NCBI GenBank assembly: GCA_001800015.1
Contig: MGUO01000078.1
Coordinates: 1 to 8,854 of the forward strand
Length of the DNA: 8,854 nt
Source: Elusimicrobia bacterium RIFCSPHIGHO2_02_FULL_57_9
GTDB lineage: Bacteria > Elusimicrobiota > Elusimicrobia > UBA1565 > UBA9628
Direction: 5' to 3'
This document shows, in pieces, positions 1-7,108 of the stretch. Below the pieces are notes generated by a model that had not been told where the DNA came from, made no database searches, and saw nothing but the letters and a program-made list of their open reading frames with translations. Every line of letters starts with the position of its first letter. Position 1 is the first letter of the stretch. A program made the position numbers and the translations under genes.

Positions 1-435
1 GATGTTTTTAAAGGGGCTATAGCCATAGCCGATCATCATGGTTTGCTGCACGTCCCGAAACTTGCCCACTTCCTGGTTGAATTCATTGGTTTCGGGTATC
101 GAACCTGAATCCAGGCGCGCATAACCCATGCCGATGCCGCCCAGGCGGTAAATGGGCTGGGCATAGCCTAAATAATCCAGGCTGGCTTTCTCAGCGGTGG
201 CCGTGTGCAGAACGCCGATGGTGTTAGGCCTTAAAAAGGCCAGGCCTGCCGGGTTCCAGGGCACGGCATCGATGCCGTCCGCCAGACCCACGTAAGCGCG
301 GCCCATGCCGGTTACTTCGGGCCCGCCGATATAGTTTAAATAGCCGCCGGGAAGTCCCGCTTCGGGTTTGATGGCTCGCGCGGAGGAGGGCCGCAGCAAA
401 AACGCCAGGCCAATAATAAGAAGCAGTTTTTTCAT
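1..435 (-). CDS. PorV/PorQ-like outer-membrane beta-barrel protein, N-terminal part (cut by window edge)
   Basis: The reading frame starts at the ATG at 435-433 and stays open for 145 codons to the left edge, so the C-terminus lies outside. Residues 1-20 form a clear signal peptide (MKK, a Leu/Ile-rich core, then SARA). After it comes the N-terminal signature of the PorV/PorQ/UPF0164 group, which is related to FadL-type barrels: a GMGRAYVGLADG stretch followed by WNPAGLAFL, near residues 43-67. The rest alternates glycine-rich and aromatic strands (YLGYAQPIY, GIGMGYARL, MMIGYGYSP), as expected for beta-strands in the outer membrane. In Bacteroidota, PorV works with type IX secretion; elsewhere the family has no settled role. 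A good ribosome site (AGAGG, 6 bases from ATG) supports the start. The gene lies 100 bases downstream of a TonB-type operon on the same strand but has its own -10 box inside a repeated element. Family assignment is fairly sure; function is open. Confidence 0.8.
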   Translation of the reverse strand, partial: MKKLLLIIGLAFLLRPSSARAIKPEAGLPGGYLNYIGGPEVTGMGRAYVGLADGIDAVPWNPAGLAFLRPNTIGVLHTATAEKASLDYLGYAQPIYRLGGIGMGYARLDSGSIPETNEFNQEVGKFRDVQQTMMIGYGYSPFKNI

Positions 436-452
436 CTTGTACCTCTCATAAC

Positions 453-537
453 CTCAGCTATTGAAAGTATAGCCCCTGAATCCGATTTTCCCAGTAAGGA
501 ATCGGTTAGCATTTGATTAAAATTTGAATAAAGGATT
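453..537 (-). repeat. Intergenic repeated element, copy 1 (upstream of the PorV-like gene)
   Basis: This stretch matches 7109-7193 in the same orientation. By hand alignment about 58 of 71 core positions agree (468-537 against 7123-7193) with one single-base gap, and a CTCAGC word is shared beyond the core. Two 14-base words are identical: TTTCCCAGTAAGGA and TTGAATAAAGGATT. Read on the minus strand, the element begins at the stop codon of the Ig/OmpA-like gene, runs through an AT-rich block, a small dyad (arms 482-487 and 500-505 around a 12-base loop) and a run of G, and ends in a -10-like box 31 bases before the ATG of the barrel gene. Its position before a start in both copies argues for a shared promoter or operator rather than a mobile repeat. 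Confidence 0.85.
466..493 (-). promoter_or_regulatory. Probable promoter of the PorV-like gene
   Basis: On the minus strand TATACT (471-466) is a 5 of 6 match to the sigma-70 -10 box. A conserved but poor -35 candidate, TGGGAA (493-488), lies 16 bases upstream, and an AT-rich block precedes it. Transcription would start near 459 and give a leader of about 24 bases carrying the AGAGG ribosome site. The weak -35 suggests an activator or another sigma factor. The call rests mainly on conservation with the second copy near 7121. Confidence 0.5.
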
Positions 538-1444
538 AACGGGACTGGATGTCGGCGCGGGCGTAGCGGTCGCGGTCCAAGGGGGAGCCCTTGGCCGCGA
601 TGCGGTCTTCCTGCATGTGAAGAGAGTTTAAAAGATGCCGTCTGATAATATCGGCTTGCTTCTGGGCCAGCTCCGGCTCCGGGCCGTAAATATCGATCTT
701 GATGGCCCGCTTCGGGGTTTTGCGCAGAATATCCTGTGTCTCGCGCAAGGCGGCCAGGCCGGCCGGGGAGAATTTAATCCCGCCGTCAAATAGGCTCTTG
801 GTATCCAGGGTGATCTCGCTGCGGGTCATGTACTCATTAACCAAGCCCTTGATCAAAATGGTTTTGCCGGGCAAATAAGTGGGGACTTCGGCGCGGTCCA
901 ACACGAAGTAGGAATAAGCATAGGGCAGGCCGACTTTCACCATATCTCCGTTGCTGCTTTTGCCGTTCCAGGTCAAACGGTCCGGGAAGCGTCCCTTGCC
1001 GCGGATGGTCTGGAAAATCTTGCCCTGATCATCCGTGATCACCAGACGCCAACTGGCCACGGTAATATCCTTGGGATGCTTGATAATGATATCCAGCACC
1101 GGTTGGCGGGTTAATTGCCCATGCCAGGGGGAAAGCACGATGTCGGAAGTTAGGCGCGAGGGCAGATAATTAGGCAAATTCACCAATAGTTTCGGGGCGG
1201 AAGCAGCCGTATTGATTTGCTGGGCCAGGTAATTCTGCACATCCGGCAGGGGATTAAGCTGGGGGGCGTAGGCGGGCTTGTCCCCCTTGATGGAAAGACG
1301 GGAGACGCCCTCGATGAGAATGTCCTTCAGCTCACCCGACTGTTCCGGTCGGGACATGGCCGCGGGGGCGGCTGCTGACCGCGCGGGGCCCAAAATGAAC
1401 GCCGAAACGAGAATAGAGCCGAAAACCAATTTCTGGCGCGTCAT
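536..1444 (-). CDS. Periplasmic protein with FlgD-Ig-like and degenerate OmpA-like domains
   Basis: 302 residues. A signal peptide covers residues 1 to about 24 (TRQK, a hydrophobic core, then ARSAAA). Residues 30-110 have no recognised fold. Residues 113-200 look like a FlgD-type Ig domain: ASWRLVITDDQGKIFQTI, then a GKGRFPDRLTWNGKSSNGD turn and a VGLPYAYSYFVLD strand, typical of the W-x-G-x-D-x-x-G hairpin of such domains. Residues 208-300 follow the OmpA-like/Pal pattern: a beta-strand, LFDGGIKFSPAGLAAL, a helix, IKIDIYG, LAQKQADIIRRHLL, DRIAAKG, and a shortened end before DRYARADIQ. The Asp and Arg that hold peptidoglycan in Pal and OmpA are not in place (G-H-x-D is replaced by GPEPE, RA by QA). 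The gene overlaps tonB by 4 bases (ATGA) and has a strong GGGAGG site 6 bases before ATG, so it is the last gene of the operon. It is positionally like Pal in a Tol cluster; the role is inferred. Confidence 0.75.
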   Translation of the reverse strand: MTRQKLVFGSILVSAFILGPARSAAAPAAMSRPEQSGELKDILIEGVSRLSIKGDKPAYAPQLNPLPDVQNYLAQQINTAASAPKLLVNLPNYLPSRLTSDIVLSPWHGQLTRQPVLDIIIKHPKDITVASWRLVITDDQGKIFQTIRGKGRFPDRLTWNGKSSNGDMVKVGLPYAYSYFVLDRAEVPTYLPGKTILIKGLVNEYMTRSEITLDTKSLFDGGIKFSPAGLAALRETQDILRKTPKRAIKIDIYGPEPELAQKQADIIRRHLLNSLHMQEDRIAAKGSPLDRDRYARADIQSR

Positions 1445-2538
1445 ATTTTGCCTCCCGTCGCTTTCAGCCTAAAATTGAAGGTAGCCACGCCCCATTCCTC
1501 CACGAACTCCTGGCGTTCCAGAGGGGCGAAGCGGATGCCTGCAACGGAATCGAGAACCAGCTGGTCAAATTCGGGATAACCGGAGGTCTGTTCGATGAAA
1601 AGATTCGATTTAACCTTTCCATTCGGAGTCACGGTTAAACGGATGGAGATTTGAGCTTCCAATCCCGATTCCTCGGCCCAACGGGGATATTTGGGCAGCT
1701 TGATGCTGATGATTTTCCGGTGGCTTAAGGGCCCTGTGATGGAAAAGAAGGCATCGCTGGGTTCCGGCACCTGAACCTTTTCTTTGCGGTGCGTCAGGGC
1801 CTCCTGGGTCACGGAAGGGTAATCGGCCAGAATGGACTGCCCTTTTCTCTGGAGCACGTTGCCGCCGCTGCGGGAGCCGTCGCCGCCGCCCAAAAATCTT
1901 CCGTTGCCGCCGGGGCCGCTGCCCCCGGCGTGGCCGTCGCCGCCTCCTCCTCCGCCTCTTTTAGCGTTCAAATCGATAATCTGCCCTGGAATGCCGGCCA
2001 GGCCTTCCCCGTCGCCGCCGCCGCTCTTTTTAGAACCGCCGGCCATGGCCACGGCGCTCACGCTTCCGGCTAGATAAACTTTTTTGCGCCCGATGCCCGA
2101 GCCGGTGCCCTCGTTGGAGGCGGTGCCACCGCCGAATAGGGCGCCTCGGGGGGTCAATTGAGCCGGTACAGCCGCGGCCTGGATATTGGCCGCGCTTTCC
2201 CCTTTGGTAACGGAACGGGAAATCCTCGCCGTGTTGCCGGCCGTTACCTTGCCCTTCGGCTTTTCGGAGGGCGCCGTCATGGCCTCTTTATCAGGCATGG
2301 GGCCGGCGTTGAAATCGTTTCCCATGCCCCTTAAAGCCAGATCCTGGTCGCCCATCAAGCCGATTTCCAGCACCTTAATGGGGGGAGCAACCTTGAAAAA
2401 TTCCATTTCCCAGGCGAATAGGAACATCAGCAGCAGCAAGCCGTGCACGCTGATTGAAACCGACACCGGAGCGCCCCATTTGATATCCTTCGGGCGCTGC
2501 TCGGCCAGGAATAATAGGGCGAATTCAGAAGGCGTCAT
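1441..2538 (-). CDS. tonB: TonB-like energy transducer with glycine-rich linker
   Basis: 365 residues. About 23 cytoplasmic residues precede one membrane segment (about 24-45), in which S28 and H32 sit four apart like the Ser/His pair of the E. coli TonB anchor that couples to ExbB/ExbD. The periplasmic linker is long. Residues 136-228 are strongly glycine-rich (GGGDGEG, RGGGGGGDG, GPGGNG) instead of the usual Pro/Lys-rich rod. Residues 276-361 form a TonB C-terminal domain: LPKYPRWAEESGLEAQ, ISIRLTVTPNGKV, YPEFDQLVLDSVAGIRFAPL, ATFNFRL. TonB carries proton-motive energy from ExbB/ExbD across the periplasm to outer-membrane partners, normally TonB-dependent receptors, none of which is encoded here. 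The start is fixed by AAGGAG 7 bases upstream and a 4-base ATGA overlap with exbD2. The family is secure; the partner is unknown, and it could equally act as a TolA-like or GltG-like arm. Confidence 0.88.
   Translation of the reverse strand: MTPSEFALLFLAEQRPKDIKWGAPVSVSISVHGLLLLMFLFAWEMEFFKVAPPIKVLEIGLMGDQDLALRGMGNDFNAGPMPDKEAMTAPSEKPKGKVTAGNTARISRSVTKGESAANIQAAAVPAQLTPRGALFGGGTASNEGTGSGIGRKKVYLAGSVSAVAMAGGSKKSGGGDGEGLAGIPGQIIDLNAKRGGGGGGDGHAGGSGPGGNGRFLGGGDGSRSGGNVLQRKGQSILADYPSVTQEALTHRKEKVQVPEPSDAFFSITGPLSHRKIISIKLPKYPRWAEESGLEAQISIRLTVTPNGKVKSNLFIEQTSGYPEFDQLVLDSVAGIRFAPLERQEFVEEWGVATFNFRLKATGGKI
1857..2040 (-). repeat. Low-complexity Gly-codon tract in tonB
   Basis: The stretch coding for residues 167-228 of the TonB-like protein is made largely of GGC/GGA/GGT glycine codons, seen on the plus strand as runs of GCC and CTCC. 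It is degenerate rather than a perfect tandem repeat. It gives long false open frames on the plus strand, and it may vary in length between strains because such tracts are prone to slippage. Confidence 0.6.
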
Positions 2539-2966
2539 GGGAGAACTCCTTCTGCGGAGGCTTTAGGCTGAACGGCGAAGCCGACGCGCTCGATCTTGGC
2601 TTTTTTAATAGTTTTTATGATATCCATGACCCGGCCATGAGCAACGTCATTGCCGGCGCGCACCATGACCCAAGGGGCCTTGCCGGAGGCGATTTCCTGC
2701 GCAATAGCTCCCACGAGCTGCTCCGGGCCCGCTATCAAGGACGAGCCCACGGCCAGGTCCCCGTCCGGGAACACCGAAACCGAGATGGAATTGCGCTCCG
2801 TCATCGCGGCCCTGGAAGCCGAGGGAAGCGTCATGGGCTTGATGATATGCGAAAAGAACGGGACTACCACCATGAAGATGATGACCAGCACCAGAGAGAC
2901 GTCGACCAACGGCGTCATGTTGATTTCGGTTATCGCGTTATCTTCCGGAAAATCAAGCGGGACCAT
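2535..2966 (-). CDS. exbD: ExbD/TolR family protein, second copy
   Basis: 143 residues with the whole ExbD/TolR layout: a short cytoplasmic end, one membrane helix (about 20-42) opened by the INMTPLVDVSLVLVIIFM signature, and a periplasmic domain. D22 in PLVDV matches the single membrane aspartate (Asp25 in E. coli ExbD) that takes part in proton flow. The periplasmic part has the usual ISVSVFPDGDLAV strand pair and a VRAGNDVAHGRVMDIIKTIKKA helix near the end. A near-ideal AGGGAGG lies 6 bases before ATG. The gene overlaps exbD1 by 14 bases and tonB by 4, so its translation is probably coupled to both. It differs clearly from the first copy outside the membrane segment and is not a recent duplicate. 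Confidence 0.9.
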   Translation of the reverse strand: MVPLDFPEDNAITEINMTPLVDVSLVLVIIFMVVVPFFSHIIKPMTLPSASRAAMTERNSISVSVFPDGDLAVGSSLIAGPEQLVGAIAQEIASGKAPWVMVRAGNDVAHGRVMDIIKTIKKAKIERVGFAVQPKASAEGVLP

Positions 2967-3372
2967 GGCCGACCTCCCTGGGGTCTAAAAGATTCATCTC
3001 TTTAGCCCCGGCTGTCATGATTTGGTCTAGCACCGTTACCACCTGCCCGTGGCTTACGCCGCGCTCCGCTGAAACGGCCACGCTGCCGTTCTTGCGCTGC
3101 GCGATAAGCTTATGCAGGGTGGGCGCCAGTTCCTGCTCCGCGACGAACTTGCCTTCGACGGAGATGCCCTTAGCCGAGATCTCAACCAAGATGGGCTGGG
3201 AGACGGAGCTCGCGGCCACCACTTGCTGCTCTGTGGGCCTGATTTTCATGGCCTGTTCCATCATCTGGGGCAGGGTGATCATGAAAATGATCACCAGCAC
3301 CAGCGCCACGTCCACCAGAGGCGTGATGTTGATGGCGGTAATGGCCGAATCTTGCGAATTGTCAGCGTGCAT
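2953..3372 (-). CDS. exbD: ExbD/TolR family protein, first copy
   Basis: 139 residues. The membrane helix (about 19-40) starts with INITPLVDVALVLVIIFM, and D21 is the conserved proton-channel aspartate. The periplasmic domain begins near residue 45 and contains ILVEISAKGISVEGKFV and a VSAERGVSHGQVVTVLDQIM helix, both typical of the family. In the usual complex an ExbB pentamer encloses an ExbD dimer; with a second ExbD encoded next door, a mixed dimer is possible. The gene overlaps exbB by 11 bases and the next exbD by 14. Its own ribosome site is weak (GGAAAG, 6 bases from ATG), so it may depend on coupling to exbB translation. TolR is the alternative name; sequence alone does not separate them here. 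Confidence 0.9.
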   Translation of the reverse strand: MHADNSQDSAITAINITPLVDVALVLVIIFMITLPQMMEQAMKIRPTEQQVVAASSVSQPILVEISAKGISVEGKFVAEQELAPTLHKLIAQRKNGSVAVSAERGVSHGQVVTVLDQIMTAGAKEMNLLDPREVGHGPA

Positions 3373-4027
3373 GGGTCTTTCCGGTCGCCTCCGAACCGCG
3401 CAGGGAAAGCAGCACCATCATCTCCACGATGGCGACTTCCGTATCCGTGAGAACCAACTTCACCCGCTTCAAGAAGTAGTTGTAGAACACAACGGCCGGG
3501 ATAGCCACGAACAAGCCCGCCGCCGTGGCAACCAGGGCTTCGGCGATACCCACCGCCACCACGCTGGCTCCGTTGGCTGCGGCCTGGGGACCCGCCAAGT
3601 CATGGAAGGCCTGGATAATACCCATGACGGTTCCCAAGAGGCCGATAAAGGGAGCCGTGTTTCCCAGGGTACCCAGGACCACGAGATTACGTTCCATCAT
3701 CGCCCGCTGCTTCAGAGAGGCCGCGCGCATCATTTCGCCGACTTGTTCCTTGGGCAGCTGGCTGTTCTTAACGCCGGCCTCGATAACCGTTAGGACGGGG
3801 TTGCCGTTGACCTTGCCGAGGATGCTCAGGGCTTCGTCAATTCTGCCGCCCATCAGGCTGTTGCGAATTTTAAGCAGGGCCTCTTCCGGGTTGGCATTGA
3901 TGCGCTTGAAGTAAAGCCAGCGCTCCACGACAAACGCCAAACAAGCTACCGAACAACCCACGAGTATGCTCAAAATGACTATTGAGTGGGTGGTATGTAA
4001 CGCTCCGCCGGTTAGTATCTGCTCCAT
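3362..4027 (-). CDS. exbB: ExbB/TolQ/MotA-type proton channel subunit
   Basis: 221 residues with three membrane helices (about 14-36, 114-140 and 155-185) and a cytoplasmic loop between the first two, as in ExbB and TolQ. The channel residues are present: T133 in GLLGTVMGI, and E163 and T168 in IAEALVATAAGLFVAIPAVVFYN, matching Thr148, Glu176 and Thr181 of E. coli ExbB. It should form the pentameric inner-membrane stator that uses the proton gradient to drive ExbD and TonB. AGGAGG lies 9 bases before ATG. The gene follows the TPR gene by only 16 bases, and its end overlaps exbD1 by 11. The C-terminal tail after the third helix is short. Assignment to ExbB rather than TolQ or AglR rests on the neighbouring tonB and is not certain. 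Confidence 0.92.
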   Translation of the reverse strand: MEQILTGGALHTTHSIVILSILVGCSVACLAFVVERWLYFKRINANPEEALLKIRNSLMGGRIDEALSILGKVNGNPVLTVIEAGVKNSQLPKEQVGEMMRAASLKQRAMMERNLVVLGTLGNTAPFIGLLGTVMGIIQAFHDLAGPQAAANGASVVAVGIAEALVATAAGLFVAIPAVVFYNYFLKRVKLVLTDTEVAIVEMMVLLSLRGSEATGKTHAR

Positions 4028-4043
4028 AATCTTCTTCCTCCTA

Positions 4044-7000
4044 CTACTGCTTTGATGCGGCGGCCATTGCCGGGTTCGTTTTCTTGGCGCGCAAGTAGGA
4101 TTTGATCTCCTTGGCGCGCTTGGCCGCCGATTGGACCCATGCGGTTTTCCCGCCGCTGATTCTTATTTGGTTATAGATTCGCAGGGCTTTTTCCCAGGCT
4201 TCGTCTTCCTCGTGAATGGCGGCAAGCTGAGCCAAGCCCAAAAGGCGCTCCTCCATGTTGGCCGGGCGCAGAGGGATGAGTTCGCTGTAGTATGCGACGG
4301 CTTTCTCCTTGTTGCCCATGCCGCGATAAAGCTCCGCGGTCTGATTGTAAATTCCCGTTTTAATGGCCGGGGTGAGATTTCCCCTCCGCAGAACCATTTG
4401 ATAGGCTTGCGCGGCCTTGTCCGGCATATCCATCAGGCGATAAAGAGCGGCGATTTCAAGCAGGGCGTCCATTTGCTTGGGATTCTCAGGGTAAGCCGAG
4501 GTGAAAGAATTGAAGGCTTCCACGGCCTCGGCATAGTTGCGCTCTTTTTTACGCGACATGCCCAGGTTAAACATGGCGCTGGACTTGATTTGCGGCGGCG
4601 CTTCCCGCTCGATGACGAAGCGGAAGCTGGCGGCCGCCTCCTTGAAATTCTCCGCGGCAAAATGCAGCGCTCCCAGGCGCATGCCGGCGTCCAGCGACGC
4701 CGGATGGGTGGGAAAGAGGTCCACCAAGCTCTTATATTCAAGGATGGCTTCGGCGCGCTTGCTTAAGCGCTCTTGCGCCTGCGCCACGGAAAGCAGCGCC
4801 AACGGAGCCTGGCTTGAAGCCGGGTACTGCAAAAGAAGCTTGCGGAAATGATCGATGGCCGGGGCCCACTGTTTGGCCTGGAAGGCGTCCAGAGCCAATT
4901 GATATTGGGCTTCAGGAGCCAGCTGGCTTTTCGGGTACATCTGCACGAATTGCGCCAGCTGTTGGGAGTTCTTGGAGCGCATGGCCTGGCGGTAACAGGT
5001 CAGCATCAGCTGGTTTTCCGCGCCTGCGGTGTATTTATGATTGGGATATTGGGCTAGGAAGGCCCGGTAGGTCTTGATGGCCGAGGCGTCATCCTGGCTG
5101 TTATAGTAGGTTTGAGCCAAAAGCCAGAGGGCCTGAGGGGCCAAGGGGGCCTGGGGCCAGCGGGTAAGAAACGCGGCGAATTCCTGGGTCGCGGCCTTAT
5201 ACTTGCGGGCCTGAAAATAAAGCAGGCCGATTTGAATTTGGGCGTCTTGAGCCTCCGGGTCGTTGGGGAATTGGGCCACCAGATTCTTCCAGCTCTTAAG
5301 CGCTCCGGCGTAAGCGCCGGTTTGCCTTTTGGCCCAACCTTCATAGAGCCAGCACTCGGGCACATGAGCATTATTCGGGTGATTCTGCCGGAAGCCGACG
5401 AAGGCGTCTATCGAGGCCTCATAGTTGCCCTGGTTAAAATAGGAGCTGGCCAAAAGCAAATGGGCGCTGATGCGGTTTTCCTCGCCGACCCGGCGCAGTC
5501 CCATGATCTTCTGCGCCAGGCGCAGGGATTCGGCGAATTTGCCCTCATGGTACTTGGACCAAGCCAAAAACAAGCGGGCTTGTTCGGCCAGGGCGGGTTC
5601 TTCCATGGCCTGCTCATAGAAGCGCGAGGCCTCGTTGAACATTTTCAAGCGGTAATAAGCCTCGCCGATGAGCATCTGGCTTTGCGCCTTCCAGCGCATG
5701 TCCTGGGTGGCATATTCGGAAGAAACCACGGTCATGACCGAGTTGGCGTGCGTGACCAGACCCTTATAGTTGCCGGCCTCGAAATAGCCGTTGAGCATCA
5801 TGGCCAGGGCCGCGTCTGAAAGCGGGGAATACTCATATTTAAGGAAAGAAGTTTCGAAAGAAGAGATAGCCGTGCGCAAATCGTGTTCGTTGAGCGCCCC
5901 GTAGCCCAGCAGCAAATGGGCGACATTGCCCAGGGGATGCAGGGGGATCTGGCGCAGAAGCTCGCGCATTTCAATCGTCGCTTCCTTGATCTTGCCGATT
6001 TTAAGCAGATAATAGGTCAGGATGATATGAATCCTGGCGTAGCGCTCCGGGTTGTCCTTGCCGAGTAGGCGCTGGGCTTTGGCGGGCAGCTCGCGGGCTT
6101 TCTCGTAGTCGCCCTGCTGGGCCGCGATCTCGGCTTCCAGGTACAGGGCGTTAATCTGGGCATCCTTGCTCATTGCCGTGGCGTCCAGGTCCCTTAAAAG
6201 TCCCATGGCTTCGGCCACTCGGCCCTGCACATTCAGCGCGCGGGCCTGGTTGATCAAGGCCTGCGGCTTTAAGCGGCTGTTGGGGAAGCGTGATACGAAA
6301 TCGGAATAAGCCTGGGCCGTCAACCCGGCATTTTGGACCATGCGGAAGCATTCGGCTTTCAGGTACAGGCCCATTTCAGCGTAGGGGCTGGAGGGCATAT
6401 CCGCCAGGGTATTAAAGGACTGTGCGGCTTCCTGATACTGCTTTTGATGGAAGAAGCTCAGGCCCCGGTAAAAAGCCGCGACGGGAGTGAATATTCCTTC
6501 CAGGGCAGCGATGGTCTCGCGGTAATTCTTTTCCTCGAAACGAAGAATGCCCATCAATTCCCGGATTTTAGGCACGTTGACGTAAGCCGGGTATTTGGCG
6601 ACCAAGCGGTTAATGGTATTAACCGCTTGACGGTAATCCTTGTTGTGCATGAAGCACAGGGCCAGGCCGTAAAGCGCCTCGGCGCCGACCAGGGTCCTGC
6701 CGGTTTTGTCCACCAGTTTTTCAAAGGTTTTCTGAGCCTTGGGAATGTCGCCGATGTTGTAATGGATTTCCGCCATGCGCAGCCAAGCGTCATGCGTGTA
6801 GGTGGAATCCTTGCCGTTGGCCAGGGCTTCATACATGGGAAGGGCCTTGGTGAACTGTCCCTTTAGATAATGTTCCTCGGCCATGGCGAATTGGGCGTCA
6901 ACGGCGTGATGGCCCGAGGGGAAGGTTCGTAGAAAGCGGTCCAAGAACTGGCGGACATCGCCCGAACCTTCCTGTTGGACTTTTAGCAGAAGGGCCCACG

Positions 7001-7106
7001 CTTTATTTTCGCGGGCGTATTGCAAATCCTCGCCCCCGAATCCATGGGCCACTGCCGCGGCATAAAGCGATACGGCTACAAGCACTACTCTTTTCATGGG
7101 TATCAT
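4044..7106 (-). CDS. Large secreted TPR-repeat protein heading the Exb/Ton operon
   Basis: 1020 residues. From the second in-frame ATG (7097, residue 4) there is a typical signal peptide: MKR, a Val/Leu/Ala core, then AAAVAHG. That makes 7097 a good alternative start; neither ATG has a strong ribosome site. Almost the whole mature protein consists of TPR-like helix pairs of 34-39 residues, roughly two dozen, many of the BamD/CpoB kind with a YPN or FP turn (for example RTFPSGHHA, RWPQAPLAPQALW, QYPNHKYT, LLQYPASSQAP, SAYPENPKQMDA). It has no enzyme domain and ends in a basic tail (SYLRAKKTN). It is likely a periplasmic or outer-membrane-attached scaffold; no lipobox is seen. It stands first in the operon, 16 bases before exbB, behind the second copy of the repeated promoter element. 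The context recalls CpoB/YbgF of Tol-Pal and the TPR proteins of the Glt gliding complex, but it is far longer than CpoB. The exact role is unknown. Confidence 0.88.
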   Translation of the reverse strand: MIPMKRVVLVAVSLYAAAVAHGFGGEDLQYARENKAWALLLKVQQEGSGDVRQFLDRFLRTFPSGHHAVDAQFAMAEEHYLKGQFTKALPMYEALANGKDSTYTHDAWLRMAEIHYNIGDIPKAQKTFEKLVDKTGRTLVGAEALYGLALCFMHNKDYRQAVNTINRLVAKYPAYVNVPKIRELMGILRFEEKNYRETIAALEGIFTPVAAFYRGLSFFHQKQYQEAAQSFNTLADMPSSPYAEMGLYLKAECFRMVQNAGLTAQAYSDFVSRFPNSRLKPQALINQARALNVQGRVAEAMGLLRDLDATAMSKDAQINALYLEAEIAAQQGDYEKARELPAKAQRLLGKDNPERYARIHIILTYYLLKIGKIKEATIEMRELLRQIPLHPLGNVAHLLLGYGALNEHDLRTAISSFETSFLKYEYSPLSDAALAMMLNGYFEAGNYKGLVTHANSVMTVVSSEYATQDMRWKAQSQMLIGEAYYRLKMFNEASRFYEQAMEEPALAEQARLFLAWSKYHEGKFAESLRLAQKIMGLRRVGEENRISAHLLLASSYFNQGNYEASIDAFVGFRQNHPNNAHVPECWLYEGWAKRQTGAYAGALKSWKNLVAQFPNDPEAQDAQIQIGLLYFQARKYKAATQEFAAFLTRWPQAPLAPQALWLLAQTYYNSQDDASAIKTYRAFLAQYPNHKYTAGAENQLMLTCYRQAMRSKNSQQLAQFVQMYPKSQLAPEAQYQLALDAFQAKQWAPAIDHFRKLLLQYPASSQAPLALLSVAQAQERLSKRAEAILEYKSLVDLFPTHPASLDAGMRLGALHFAAENFKEAAASFRFVIEREAPPQIKSSAMFNLGMSRKKERNYAEAVEAFNSFTSAYPENPKQMDALLEIAALYRLMDMPDKAAQAYQMVLRRGNLTPAIKTGIYNQTAELYRGMGNKEKAVAYYSELIPLRPANMEERLLGLAQLAAIHEEDEAWEKALRIYNQIRISGGKTAWVQSAAKRAKEIKSYLRAKKTNPAMAAASKQ

Positions 7107-7108
7107 AA

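Noticed and set aside
482..505. Hairpin between the OmpA-like gene and the barrel gene as a rho-independent terminator.
   Set aside because: The loop is 12 bases and no T run follows on the minus strand. The same hairpin centre is found before the TPR operon, where no upstream minus-strand gene needs terminating.
1789..2077. Open frames on the plus strand rich in Pro or Ala opposite the glycine-rich part of tonB.
   Set aside because: They are the complement of glycine codon runs and have no independent start signal or domain.
3017..3793. A 258-codon plus-strand frame opposite exbD1 and exbB.
   Set aside because: It is a shadow of two well-conserved membrane protein genes; its translation has no membrane or domain pattern.
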